Below are positions 43,236 to 55,563 of a DNA stretch of 64,000 bases, one piece after another. Below the pieces are notes generated by a model. The model was not told the DNA's origin. It did not search any database and saw only the letters and a program-made list of their open reading frames with translations. A program made the translations under genes and the position numbers. Within the stretch, counting starts at the first letter, position 1, and each line of letters starts with the position of its first letter. Source of the DNA: Pseudoscleropodium purum (Eukaryota; Streptophyta; Bryopsida; Hypnales; Brachytheciaceae); contig OZ017797.1 of assembly GCA_963969395.1 (NCBI GenBank), forward strand, positions 12,710,001 through 12,774,000. The letters run 5' to 3'.

Positions 43236-43892
43236 CTGAGAGAAAGATGGAACTGCTTCATATAGACATGTTCAAGACACGTTGCAATATCAGACCTGCA
43301 TGAGCCGATCAAGTTTCTGCGAAGATCCAAACAAGAAGCCATTTTAAAAACTCGATGCAGCATAGGTGCAATCGAAAATTTTAAGTCTGCATTCTAGGCC
43401 GGTAGATTTACCTTCAACATAGAATTCAATAGAAGAACTCTATTGTCGATACTGAAAAATCTCTATACTCACGTATCCAACCTTCGCTGACGCGGTCTCG
43501 GACGAAGCACCTTCTACACCAGAATCTCACACCGAATGCAAATACGTATTTTCTTGATATCTTTCATCCTGTATCCACCTATCCTAAGTACCCTGCGTAC
43601 CTCTCTCATCATCAGCTTCGTTATAATCAGTAATTACTTCTTGTTTTTGTACAAAATTACCTCAAACAGCAATCTATTGCCCTTCTATTTGAACTGTCCG
43701 CACAAACTCAGACCACGCGAATTGGATGACTTGAGGTTCTACTTATAAGGACGCGACGAGGCATCTCATAACCACTTGTCAAAGTGGCGACCACCTCCCA
43801 AGTTCATCCACGTGTGACTACAATTCACTATATACAGAGGTTGATAAGTTACATGTTGCAAATATCATATGCTGAGTCGATCGCAGTCGATT

Positions 43893-45319
43893 CTATGTTG
43901 CTTGTGTAGCCTTCTTCGCTACCTCGTACTGAGCAGTGTAATTGCTCCGCTTACCCAAGAAATCCGGGGGACTATTCAGAAATGCTGAGTTACTCCGTGT
44001 CCACCTGCAATAGTTGATCACCGTTCTTAATATGGCTGTGCGGTAAGAACTTCACTAGGGTTTCTATACTTCAATACTGGACACGGCCTTCATCGAAATC
44101 ACGCCAACTTTCGACAATCTCAAGAGAATAAGAAGAGCTAATTTGAGGTAGAAATTTCAGGAACGAAAGGAGCGTACCAATCTGGACTCATTGCTTCCGG
44201 CAGTTGCTCCAATTCTTCGATGATGACCTGTGGAATGTCAATATTTGGCGTCCCGGCACCCTGTTCAACAATATCATGCAAATCCGTAAGCCACAGGCGT
44301 AAAATCGTAAGTCCAAGCATGCATGAGAAAATACGAAGGAAGAGAACATCTACGATCTGCCAATCGCAGGGCAGAGAAACGAACGCATGCTCCAATCCCG
44401 ACCACAAGAAGGCCATTTCCATCGTCTTCTTCACAGGATAATCAATTCTTAGAACCATGCATTGAGGAGTCTAAAGGAAATTCTCAAGAAAAAAAATTCA
44501 ATGAGCAATTTACCGTCTCAGATTGACTGTCACTTGTCTGCGCCTTCGCAGCCTTCAAGTGCTCCTCCATATCCAGTTGCCTCTTCCGCCAAAAATCCTG
44601 AATCTCCTCTTTCGTCAGCGAGGTCTTGCTCCGAGTAATCACTGCACACGGTTCCAGACCTCACCATAATTACTAATAAATTCCACTGAAGAAGTACAAG
44701 AAAAGACTCTAAATGCGTTCGTACCGCAAGCGATCAACCTCGTTAGCGTTCCCTTCAGTCAATATCTCATTAACAACTACAGTAAAAAAAACACGGTACA
44801 GAGCCTCTCTTGAGTTCTATTTGGCAGACCACAAGCTTCATGTGAAAGACACTTCTCAGAGCCATAGCCGAAATTGCTTTTCCTTCCTCAACATCCGAGA
44901 GTAACTAAGTTATCCACTCCTTAACACGCAATTTCCAAATTCAAATACTATCTCTCCATCCTCACCATGATCAAAATCTCCACTCAAGCATTACATGAAA
45001 GAACTCCAAAAGCGATCATACGTACTGCACAAAGATCGATCCGGTTAACGATCTCTTTAGTCAATATTCCTCCAACAAACTAAAATGCACGGTACAGAGC
45101 CTCTCGAGTTCCAAGTGGAAAAACCACGAGCATCACGTACATGACAGTACATCTGCACACCATAACCGACATTTCTATTCCTAAACAACAACATCCTCAG
45201 ACAACATCGAGAGCTGCTAACTACGTCTTAAGAGAAAAATCTCCAAAATCCAAATGCTAAGTTTTACCTCTCTGTTCGTTCCAGGGATCCTTGTCCCACC
45301 CTGCCATCAAAGAGCCCAT
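43893..45319 (-). CDS. small plant-specific protein, MGSLMAGWD N-terminus
   Basis: Four exons: 45319-45268, 44641-44514, 44260-44178, 44004-43893; 375 nt, 124 aa, phases all match. The protein opens MGSLMAGWDKDPWNEQ, then TRSKTSLTKEEIQDFWRKRQ followed by MEEHL, an acidic middle (IIEELEQLPEAMSPD), and ends with WWTRSNSAFLNSPP. The same order (MGSLMAGWD, SLTKEEI..FW...K, WWT+SN.AFLN.PP) is what I recall from a family of about 120-170 aa plant proteins of unknown function; no catalytic motif is visible. It is convergent with the coiled-coil gene. The alternative reading through exon 3 (44138 stop) is disfavoured because exon 4 restores the conserved WWTRSN block. Confidence 0.8.
44690..45257. 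repeat. tandem duplication inside intron 1 of the minus-strand gene
   Basis: Two degenerate copies about 296 bp apart (about 44690-44945 and 45000-45257). Shared blocks include GGTACAGAGCCTCTC, GTCAATATY then CAACAAMTA, ACCACAAGC/ACCACGAGC, CACACCATA/CAGAGCCATA, and a terminal TCCAAATTC/TCCAAATGC. The downstream copy ends next to exon 1's donor. Confidence 0.65.
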
Positions 45320-45901
45320 GGCCGGATAGCTGCTCAACGTGCCCGGCCCTCTAATCCTGCAATTCAACGAATCTCGTACAACAAACGAACGAACAAACAA
45401 ACACCCGTCGATCCACTCTGCAGTCAAAACTCCACTGATACCTGAAGTAAGAGACACTCCTCTACTAAGCATCCACACAATAAACGATCGGCCAATGCAT
45501 TTGCCTTCTCTTGTAGAGGGGGTGAGTGTTGTGTGCGACTGTTCTTTTGACTGCACCCGCCGGCAGGGCGGTCGTTTTCGAAGCCCACCGGCGGTGGAAA
45601 GTGAAAGGTCTGATGACTGGCGATAGCCGGTTGCGTTTCTGAACATGAAATTTGCGTGCAGCTTATTATAAGAGATTCTGTCATGACCTTTCGGTGCTGA
45701 TCGGAAGCTTTTCATAAGGGCCAAGCCTCGTGCAAGTTTGGGCTTAGGGTAGAATTGCACTAAATGATGCTACTACTTGGTGTCAATTATGAGTGCCCTT
45801 AAGATTCCAAAGCAAATAAGCATTTATTATTCGGACCCCTATCAGGTGTATAAATATGACACCATATGCATCATGTGCCCCATGCCATTGCCATCCAAAT
45901 A

Positions 45902-46089
45902 TCACTATTTTTTTTTAATTCGTAACAATTTTGAAATTCAATAACTTTCACATTGTACGTTTGAGTGCCACAAAGCAAAGCTTGTGCATCCCTCCTCTCC
46001 GAGGGCTTTCTAATGGTACCAAGAACACAACTAAAGGACACAACCACAGAGATCTCAATGTAACAAACAAACAAAACAAACAACCTATC
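45902..46089. repeat. repeat R1, copy 1
   Basis: About 155-190 bp shared with 63355-63562, and its beginning again at 63903-64000. It starts near AAATTCAATAACTTTCACATTG and ends AACAAACAACCTATC, immediately before the TTAA of a family C element. Confidence 0.75.
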
Positions 46090-47024
46090 TTAACCCCTAA
46101 TGTTCGTTGACTATGTCATTACCAAAAACATTCAAAAACTGTCATTTCTAGTATAAGTACCAAATTTTTGAAAAATTTCATTTTTGGACATATGTAACCT
46201 TAAGATCTTGTACTACGCTTGATTGATAAGATGTAGAAAAAAATTCCAAATTTTCCACCATATAGATTGCAAGATATTAGTATTTGAAATGACAAATACC
46301 CTTTTTTGGCCTTGCAAAAAATCCGGGCAGCTATACTTCACAAAATCACATTTGTATGAAAAAATGTCCAAAATGGTTGCAACTCTTTGTATTCATTCTT
46401 TAATTCAAGTTGGCTTCATGCTTGAAAATTTTCAAATCATTTAGAATTGTACAACATATAGGAAAAAAAATTATAAGTAGAAAGATATAGAAAATGATTC
46501 AAAATACTAAATTTTTAATAATTTATTTATGGAATTGAAAAATGCCAATCCCAATGGTTGTAATGTTTTAATAAACAATCTCTACCCAATGTTTTTATTT
46601 TTTTTCAAAAATATTGAAAATTGAGTTCAATAAAGGACTTCAAAGTTTATTTTGGAGTAGAGAATCTATAACTACCTACAAACTAAAACACCTCATATCT
46701 TTTGACTCATGAGTTCAAAATAGAATTATTCAAAGTTTTCCAAATACATATAAATCTAGAGAACCAATTTGAAATTTTATTTTTTGAAAAAAGTGATTTT
46801 TTCAAATCTGCCCAGACTGCCCGAGTTGAGAAACAAACTACATATTAGGCTATAACTTTTGACTCATATTTCCACATGTCTTGAAATTTAGTGCATATGA
46901 AAGATTTTCCTTGTCCACACTTTCTATTAAAATTTCAGCCAAAAACATGGAAATTTCAGCTCTCATGTACCTACCCCAAAAAATTATGTTGCCAAAAAAC
47001 ATAGCTTGGTCCTTTAGGGGTTAA
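46090..47024 (+). mobile_element. TTAA-flanked element, family C, intact copy
   Basis: 935 bp with TTAA at both ends, left TTAACCCCTAATG, right CCTTTAGGGGTTAA. Homologous throughout to 22972-23913 (reverse) and 54634-55563. Short frames inside (such as 46223-46444) resemble each other between copies only because the DNA does; no transposase motif was seen. Confidence 0.85.
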
Positions 47025-47027
47025 GGT

Positions 47028-47350
47028 ATGGATTATTTCATTCCTTGATTCAAGTTATCAAAAATCAACACTAGGCTTTCTCTAGGTCTTTTACATTTCG
47101 ATTGTGCACCATATGCATTATTTCATTCCTTAGAATGAGTTACCAAAAATCAATAGAAAGTTTTCTCCAACTCTCACGTTCTCATTGTACACCATATGTA
47201 TTATTTTGTCCCTTAGGTTGAGTTACCAAAAATCAACACTAGGCTTTCTCTAGCTCTGACTCATATTTCAATAGTTCACTATATGCATTATTTCATCCTT
47301 TAGATTGAGTTACCAAAAATCAATGCTACACTTTATCTAGCACTTAGATT
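47028..47350. repeat. tandem minisatellite, about 85-bp unit, four copies
   Basis: Unit starts near 47028, 47113, 47196 and 47283. Each contains ATTATTTCATTCCTT-like and GAGTTACCAAAAATCAA blocks and CACCATATGCATTA-like junctions. It starts directly after the right TTAA of the family C element. Confidence 0.85.
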
Positions 47351-47917
47351 CTAATTGTGTAAGTCTTGTCTTATTAATATTTAAGTCTAAATATTATTTT
47401 TGGGTACAAATGTTAATGTCAATCTCATTTTAATTGATAGTGATGATTATTTATGGGTGCACATACCATAGTCTTATGGTAGATGAAATAATTAATAGAA
47501 TAGAAACAAAATTTTGCTACAGCTTCCTATATATGATTTTTCTTTATCTATATGTTCATGATTCATCTATAGTCATGAATGTAAAGTAAAGAGCTTTGTC
47601 ATTAAAAATATCACTTTTTGTGCTTCAATATCAATGAAATAAATGTTTAAAAACCTAGGTGAAAATTATCAAATTTTGTATCAACATTACACAATTAATA
47701 CTTGAACTTGCTTTTTTTCAAATTATTACAATAAATAAATAGTTTTGCAAAGGTTAGCAACTCGTTTAAATACTAATTTTTTCTACAACTATTATATTGG
47801 CAAAATAAATGGTGAAAATTTGTTTTGTTTTTTACACTATAATATGTGCAATAATTGATAACTAAAGATGTTAATGTGATGAGTTGCATAGACTTTGGAG
47901 TTGACAAATGAATGAAG

Positions 47918-48129
47918 CACTACTAGAGAAAGGGGTACTTAAAGTTTAGTTTTAGTGGTATAAATGTATAATCCTACAATTAATGACCTTTTTAGAGATT
48001 TTTAGTAAAATTTTATTAGATATACATGAGCTTTGGATAATATTATACTAAGAAAATCTCTTTAAACGTCATTGCTTGTAGGACTAAACTTACCCACAAA
48101 CCCCCCACAAACCTTTCTCTTGAGTAGTG
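47918..48129. mobile_element. CACTA-type MITE with AAG target duplication
   Basis: 212 bp, starting CACTACTAGAGAAAGG and ending CCTTTCTCTTGAGTAGTG, flanked on both sides by AAG. The CACTA terminus and 3-bp duplication are hallmarks of the CACTA (En/Spm) superfamily. It is non-coding. Confidence 0.8.
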
Positions 48130-51100
48130 AAGTGACCTATCTTTTAAACTATTGGTAATCATTAGCTACACTAAGAGATTTTTTTGAAAGGCATTTAAAC
48201 TAACTATTTTGATTGATTTTCTTAGTTAAACCTTGAAGCCTAATCAAAGTGATATAAAATAATTTTGATAGAATATTCCAAGAGAAAATTTTATTTCTCA
48301 ATAGATAAAATTGCTAGATTTCTAGAAAAACAAGAAATGATGTTGTTCATTTTGGGATGAATGTCTCAAAATTTCAAAACAAATAATTTAGTTTTCATTC
48401 ATATTTTACATGTTCTACCTTTGCTCATTTATGTAAGTAACTACATCACACCAATAAAGATCACTTCCTCCATATTCTATACAAATGACACTCAGTTAAT
48501 TTTCTTGGCTTTTGACACCTTAGTCTTCCAAATTTTTCAAAGTTTTAAAGTTTTTGAATTTACTTTGATGAAATGGACTGAGTTTTTCCATTCATACTTA
48601 ACACTAGAAGAAGCTAGTGTTTTTTTAGAATGTTTTTAGTAGACGGGCATGTTTTGCAAAATATGAACTCCTAAATGCGATGGTTGCTTTGTGAATGAGA
48701 ATTTCTAAGGATGTTATCACAAACGCATAGATGTCAAATATAAAATGGGTGAATGTTCTATTTGACAGGAATGTTAATTGAGACATCGTAGTGAACTTCA
48801 ACGCGTTTTGTGAAACGTCCTAGAAAACACAGGACTGCCACATTGTCAGCAAGAGTTCTCATCACAATTGGGATATTTGAGGCAATTCTTATAGGGTCAA
48901 GTAGGAAGTTGATTGACTATGATAAATAGAAAAGAAGGGTAGATCATTCATGTCCTTTCAAAAGAGAATCACCTAGATGCGCGTAGAAGTTGTAGTTTCC
49001 AAATTCTTTCGTGAAAAAATCCTATGTAGTGAAAGTAGTCAATAAAATAGTTTACTGAAGTTCAAGACATTGGTTTCCCCATTCTATATTTAAGCTTTGA
49101 ATGCAGCTAATGACAAGAGTCAAATTCAACCACTATGTTCAGTCTCATTGCCTTTCTTTTAATAAGATCTCCTGTCAATAGAATGAGGTCATACTTCTAC
49201 GGACATACATTCACTTTAATTTAAAAATTATGATTGCTTTTAGAAGAAATAAAAATATTTTTTCTATTTTTCTATTGTTCAGTATGTAGGGATCTCGAAC
49301 TAACAATTAATGAGAATTAGATTCAAACTAGTATAACCTAAAAAAATACTACAGTTTTAATAGAATTTGTGAATTTGTTAAATTACCTAAATAAGAGAGT
49401 AGGTTGACACAGCACACTTAAAAGTTTTGTGCAGTTTGCAATACAAATGAGCGATCAAGTTCTCATCTTCAAACTATCCCATATCCTTTGAGTATTAACG
49501 ATAGACATTAATTATCATTATAAAACAACTTCTCCTTTTTGCAATCTTGTAAATGTTAACAAAGGAAATCCTTCACTTTACCACCAAATTTTTTAGGGGT
49601 AGTAGATGGTAATTGAAATTTATTTAAACTTTTAGGCTAATATTGGGTACTTTTTATTTTTATAACAACTTGGTCATTTAAACCCTAAACTACAAAGGCC
49701 ATTTTTGAAAAATCTAATCATAGGATATTTTAATTACCTATCTCAAATCATGTGATAAAATATTCATGAAGTTTGACCATAGACATTAGGAAAAAATAAG
49801 CCCTCAAAGTGATTGTTTCCTTTTGAGGAGTTCCCTTCAATGGAACTCATAGCCTCTTTGAAAGACATTGGGCATTGTTCAATTCAATGATGAATAGTAA
49901 CCCTGACGAAAAAGATGAAGTTTTTTTTTAATCATTTTAAAAGATTTTTAAAATAAAAAAGGTAATTCAAAAATAGAAGTTTGAGGTGCTTGTGTGAATG
50001 CCACATCAAATTTCAAAATTTTGTAATCCTATATTTTGATCCATGGGATTTCTTTTAAATTCAAATTTTTTTCAATTATGTAATCAAATTGCCATGTATT
50101 AATTAAGCCCTGCAATTTGTTGGCCAATTTTTGTTTTCAAGATTCTTCATTCAAGCTTCTCCCTATGATTTGTGCTTGAAAAAGTTATCTAAAATTTCAA
50201 CACATTGCCTTGTTTTGGTGGTTTTTAAGGAATCTTAGCATCATATTTGGTTGTTGGAAAAACAAAAAATAGCCTATTTGAATTTCTATATGTGATCTTT
50301 TTTTCCTTCATTAATAGCACAAAGTTTTATTTTTATTATTTATTATTTTTTTGGTCTTTAGTCTTTAAAAATCCACACATCCTAAAAATGAATGCACTTT
50401 AATCAACCTTAATTGCAACTTTCCATAAAAATACTTTTGAAATTTGATTTAAATTTTTTTTAAATGAAGTTTGATAAGTTTTGTTTCTTTTCTATTTCAA
50501 AATTTTAAAAAATGTCAAAAACTAATGGGATTATTGCAATTGAAACCTCCATGTGTTTGAATCCGAATAGCATAGTAGTGTACGTTTTTTATTGGTATAT
50601 TATTTTTAAAACTTATTTAAGATATAAGTTACATTTTTAATTTTTCATTGATAAAAATTATAGATAATTTTAATATATATTCTAATTGATGTAATTAGAT
50701 TTTCACCATAGCTTAAAAAAATTACAATAATTTGATTTTTCCATCCAAATTATTGAAAAAATCAACTTAAATTAAAAAAATCAAATTTTACACTAGTAAA
50801 AAATATCAAAATTTTATACATCTATTTGAGAAAAGGATAAATTTGGTTTTATAGTAGAATTTGACTTCAAGGATTCTATAGTGATTTTTTTGGTTATAAA
50901 AAATAAAACTTAACCAGTTGAAATTTTTTCACACCAATTGTACAAAGTTTTACACCATTTCTACTTGTACCATTTTTTCACTCAAGGGAACAATGGGACG
51001 TCAAGGGTTGATTTTTTGTGAATTTGACAATTTTTCTTGTTCATTTTATTTTATATTTGGATTCTTGAAAAGTAACTTTTTTGCCAACCCTAACAAACCG

Positions 51101-52129
51101 GTATAGTATAAAGGCACATCTTCAAATTATAAAAGAAGCTTTTAACATTATACAAGTAACCTTTTGGATATATAAAACAACCTTTCATATTATGAAAGTC
51201 ATATTTCACACATACACCAAGGTGCAACAATTTGATAATGTAAAGAAGTTGGAAGCTTAGCTATTTGGTGAGGATGTTTTTGGATGTTTTCATAGTGTAA
51301 TTATTGTTTATATCTTCTTCCAAACAACAACAAAAATTAGAAACAAAACAATGATTCTGCATTCACTTCTATTATATGTTGTACTTATTTCATTTTCCAT
51401 TGAGGGCTTTAAAATAATTGAATTGCAAATAGATTAAAAGACGTTGCACTTTTCATATCATAGCCATGTTCAATATTTAAGTGCAAAATTTTTTTTGCAT
51501 GTTTAGAAACAATTTTGTTATCATCTTGAAATTCTATGAGGCAGTTTTTCTCCTATAAATGAAAATCCTATCCAATTTCATTATTTCATTAATAAAAAAT
51601 TATCTTTAAAATGTAGGTAAAGTAATAATATTCTAAAAGTAGATATTCACCTTTTGCTATTATGTCTATGACATATAAATCCAAAATGCAAAGGCACCAC
51701 CTTTTGGTATCGACAAAACTTTAAAGTAAAAGAAATCCTAAAATATCCACTATTTTAATTAGTTATTTCTAAGAGTGATGTCTTCTTTAAGTGTAGCTTC
51801 AATATTGAGCATTTGATTTTTATGATGAATGATTATGATTTTTGTATTCAAGATTTTGTGCAAAGGTCTCTACTTCAAATCTTCATTTTTTATTGTTGAG
51901 GACTCTTTTAAATTAGAGTGATGTGAAATGCATCTTGCAGGGAAAATCACAAAAGGTCTTTGATTTCATAAGATATATAATATATTTAAAGAAATTGAGA
52001 GAATTCTTAGAGCTTACAGTTTTTGTTGAGACCAACATTTTGGATTTGACTTGGGACAAGAAGAATGATAGAAAGACTACAAATGACTTACACATATTAG
52101 CAAGGGCTTCACATTTGACTACAAGTAAA
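48130..52129. other. AT-rich repeat-derived DNA, no gene
   Basis: No supported gene. Part (about 48445-48603) is repeated at about 53277-53436. The remainder is AT-rich with chance frames such as 50918-51106. Confidence 0.4.
48445..48603. repeat. dispersed repeat R2, copy 1
   Basis: Matches 53277-53436 (shared ACACCAATAAAGATCACTTC, TAATTTTCTTGGCTTT and TTTTTCCATTCATACTTAA). A 92-codon frame covers this copy but is broken in the other, so it is not treated as a gene. Confidence 0.75.
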
Positions 52130-53270
52130 TTTCTAGAAAATCTTTGGGGCTAAGGTAAAATGGTGACCACATGTAAAAAAAATAGGTGAAAGCAAACCAC
52201 ATAGCATTTTTTTTTCAAAAAAGGTCACTTGCATTGGCATTTGGGTAATATGGCACTCAAAGAAGATGAAGTGGCATGCCACGTTAGCATGCTTTGATGC
52301 CATTTTAGAATTCTAACATTGTCATAGTAGACATTAGCTAAGATGTCTTCTGTTGTAGATAGATGATTTTTGGGATGTCAATAGAGATGTCCACAGTGAC
52401 ATTTAGATTTTTTTGCGATGTCAATTAAAACATCTTCTATAATGTCTGAATGTTTTTTGCAACACAACATCATGTTCATCATAATACTTAAATCTGAAAT
52501 TCAGTTTTTATAATAAATAAAAAATTACATTTTAGATGTCCCATATAATTCGTCTTCCCTCCTACCACCCCTCTTGCATAAATAACTTGCCTTCTCATGT
52601 TAAAATATTGACAATAAGGCTTATCAAATCATTCAATATTATTGCCAATATAGTGTACAATGTATGGTGCATTTTGTATAATATATGGTGTATTGTATAT
52701 AATGTATTTTGTATGTTGTATAGTACATTGTGTATGGTGTATTCAATATGTTGTATAGTGTATGGCATATTGTGTATAATGTATAATATATTGTGTATGG
52801 TGTATAATGTATTATATATGGCACATGTCTTACTTAACATCAAAATTGATGTCTCAATTATAGATGTCTAAGAAAATATTTGCAGGTCAAATTTATTGTC
52901 GCTAAAAATAATATTCAAATTTTTATGGACACCTAAGTTGATGTCACTAGAAACAGTATGAAAATTTTCAAAAACATGACATCAACTACCACTTCATCTT
53001 CTGGTCGGGTGAGAAAAATCCTACGTGGCATTACCTACTTGTGTGGCGCTTATGTGGCTACCACATGGCATATTTGGGGTATTTTTTAAAATCGTATTTG
53101 TTGTGATGTTTCTTTAAAAACATGACATGTTTTTTCAAATTTCCTCATGTTTTTACCATGTCAATCTTTATAGATTTTTCTAGACATCCGTAGTACATAT
53201 GCGTGACGTTTCAAAAAACATGTAAACATGTTTCAACACTTGTCCAAAAAAACACAAATTTCTTCTAGTG
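52130..53270. mobile_element. degenerate CACTA-type element, copy D1
   Basis: Homologous in inverted orientation to the better-preserved element at 61650-63122: shared TTAGCCCC block, TACCACCC block, the TATA/TGTAT minisatellite and many GATGTC/GACATC motifs. The right end TTTCTTCTAGTG is a mirror of a CACTA terminus; the left end is not preserved or lies before 52130. Confidence 0.6.
52640..52830. repeat. AT-rich minisatellite of TGTATRRTGTAT-type units
   Basis: Degenerate short tandem array inside element D1; the same kind of array occurs inverted at about 62230-62360 in element D2. It creates open frames on both strands rich in Tyr/Ile/Asn, which are artefacts of the repeat. Confidence 0.85.
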
Positions 53271-53276
53271 TAAATT

Positions 53277-53436
53277 TCATGACACCAATAAAGATCACTT
53301 CCTCCACAGTCTATCCAAATGACACTTTAGATTAATTTTCTTGGCTTTCGACGCCTCAATCCTCCAAATTTTCCAAATTTCTAAAGTTTTGATGAAATAG
53401 ATTGAGTTTTTCCATTCATACTTAAACAGGTTTTTT
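53277..53436. repeat. dispersed repeat R2, copy 2
   Basis: Second copy of the 48445-48603 repeat with small deletions, directly next to the CACTA end at 53270, consistent with the element having inserted beside or into R2. Confidence 0.7.
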
Positions 53437-53579
53437 TTTCTAAATTTTCTGACAAAGAACCATTTTTTTGTTGTTGTGAATTGGCAACAACAAAATTTTC
53501 TCACATTTTTAGAAAGAACTGTACTGTACAGTTTTTTTTCGCATTTTAGACATGTTCAATTTTTCCCTGATTATTTCTT

Positions 53580-54010
53580 TACGAAAACTGACCTGAACAT
53601 ACGGTCAAATAAAGACCCTCGGATCAGTTGTTGACGTGGTTTCAGTGACAGTTTTTTGCACTGCCGGTGGAGATGCTCGAACGTACATAACGAAGTAAGT
53701 ACCGGTACAAGATCTTTGGAATAAGTTCAGGTAGCCCAGCAGCCCAAGGCTGACTCAGCACCCCATTTCGTGGACCCTCTTATCCATTCTCCCATTGGTC
53801 GCTCCCTGCCTCGCCACGTGAACTGACAGCCGTCCGATGAAATATCCACCATGGCAGCATGGCCCTGGCTGGACGGGACGTGGACGGAGAAGTTCGTGAC
53901 TCCAAATTGCTGTTTGCAAAATGGCAATGCCATTCCAGATACTTCTCTTCTCAGACGTTCTGACAGCTTGCAATAAATGAAGTGTGCGCACATGTGCATT
54001 AACTTACATG
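53580..54010. promoter_or_regulatory. orphan GC-rich island with promoter-like motifs
   Basis: A sharp GC-rich island in AT-rich repeats. It contains a palindromic G-box CACGTG (53815-53820), an inverted CCAAT (ATTGG near 53795), CTTATCC (reverse of the GATAAG I-box, near 53779), ACGTGG (53878-53883) and CCGTCC. Such clustering is typical of light- or ABA-responsive plant promoters. No gene is attached; a 90-codon minus-strand frame (53999-53727) shows no recognisable domain. It may be a captured promoter fragment. Confidence 0.4.
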
Positions 54011-54080
54011 GAGTTCAGTTCTCCATCAAATTGATGAGATAAAAAAATAAAAAATAAAAAATAAATCTATTCCATGGAAG

Positions 54081-54310
54081 ATTCGATTCAATTCTATTTT
54101 TTGACTCATGAATGATAAAGAATTTTTCCATGGAGGATAGAAGTCTGCAACTCTTCATCTTCAAAAAATTTGTGTGTGGAAAGGAAAAGTCCCATCTTGT
54201 ACAATAGTTTGACTTATAATGAGTGCTTTTGCATTTTTTTGTAAGACATCAATTCATGTGGTGCAAAAATAGATATTTCCATGGTGACGAGCTTGTCTTT
54301 TAAGGATTAA
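54081..54310 (+). mobile_element. TTAA element, family B, degenerate copy
   Basis: Shares the family B interior (GTACAATAGTTTGAC, a GGTGACGAGC block) and ends CTTTTAAGGATTAA at 54310; its left TTAA is lost. An AAAAATA-type simple repeat (54041-54066) precedes it. Confidence 0.6.
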
Positions 54311-54633
54311 CTTATTACACTGAATTCCGTACCTCCAAAGCAACCCCTAGTGGAGAACATAACATTGTATATTGATGAGGAAATAGTCTTCCACTCTTCC
54401 CCACGATGGGAAAGGTATTATGGTTTGCTAAATATTTGGAACTTAATTCAAAGATTGGGGTAGGACTTATTAGTTAATTCAAGGATTGGGTTGGTTGAAG
54501 AGCCACATAAGACAATTTTGGTCACCATATAAGATAATTTTATTCACTATAGGATCTCCCTTTTTCCAAGGATACAAAAGAGCCCCGGTTTTATTGGTAA
54601 ACAAAGTGATGAGACTCCTTACTTCAAAAGATG

Positions 54634-55563
54634 TTAACATCTAAACTCTAAAGGTTTTAATTATGTTTTTACCAAAGACACTCCAAAACAACCATTTCTA
54701 GTACAAATACCAAATTTTTTTTAAAAACATTTTTGGATGCATATAACCATAGGATCTTGTAATAAATTGGTTTGAGAAGATGTGGAAATTTTTTAGAGCT
54801 TTACATCATATAGATTGTAATGTATTAGCGTTTGAATGGACAAAATTCTTTTTTTTTTGCCTTGCAAAAATCAAACAGTTGCCATTCATAAGGTTATATT
54901 TGTATGAAAAAATGTTCAAAATGGTGGTTACTCTTTGGATTCATTCTTCAAGGCAACTTGGCTAGATGGCTAAAAAATTTCAGATCATTTGGAATCGTAC
55001 AACATATAGGAAAAAAATAGTAAGTAGAAAGAAGTAGAGAATGATTCAAAATACTAAATTGTTAAGAATTTAATTATGGAATTGAAAAATGTCAATCTCG
55101 ATGGTTGTATTATTGTAATAAACAATTTACACCCAGTGTTTTTATTTTTTTTCAAAAACATTAGAAATTGGATCAAATAAAAAACTTCAAAGTTTATTAT
55201 AGTCTAAAGATTCCATAACTACTTGCAAATTAAAACTCCTCATAACATTCATCTCATTAATTAAAATGGAATAATTCAAATTTTTTTATAAAGATATAAA
55301 TCTAAAAAACCAATTTCAAATTTTTATTTCTCAAGAAAATGATTTAAATTTTTTTTGGAGTTGCCTGCACTTTGATGAAAATGACATATCATACAATAAC
55401 TTTTGTACCATGTAGTTAATAGTTACAAAAAATTTTGTACCTTAAAACTACTCCCTAGGCACATGTTGTGTGAAAATTTCAAAGAAAAAAAAAATTTGTT
55501 CATAGTGAACTGCCCCAAAATGCCATGTTCTCAAAAAAGCATGCTCAGGGCTTTAGGGATTAA
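54634..55563 (+). mobile_element. TTAA-flanked element, family C, copy 3
   Basis: About 930 bp homologous to 46090-47024. It ends GGGCTTTAGGGATTAA at 55563; the left end TTAACATCTAAACTCTAA is mutated. The right end abuts the LTR at about 55560. Confidence 0.75.

Noticed and set aside
44138..44458. 106-codon minus-strand frame as a single-exon gene
   Set aside because: Its 3' half is exon 3 of the four-exon MGSLMAGWD gene; the 5' half is intron, and splicing to exon 4 restores the WWTRSN block.
46223..46444. Similar short frames in two family C copies (also 54780-54965), possible conserved protein
   Set aside because: Similarity follows the DNA of the element; frames differ in limits, contain different indels and show no domain.
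48361..48639. 92-codon plus-strand frame
   Set aside because: Covers repeat R2, and its second copy at 53277-53436 does not keep the frame.
51923..52153. 76-codon frame next to the CACTA copy, a possible transposase piece
   Set aside because: Too short, no transposase motif, and not seen in the second CACTA copy.
52536..52871. Tyr/Ile/Asn-rich frames on both strands
   Set aside because: Produced by the TGTAT-type minisatellite; open in several frames and on both strands.
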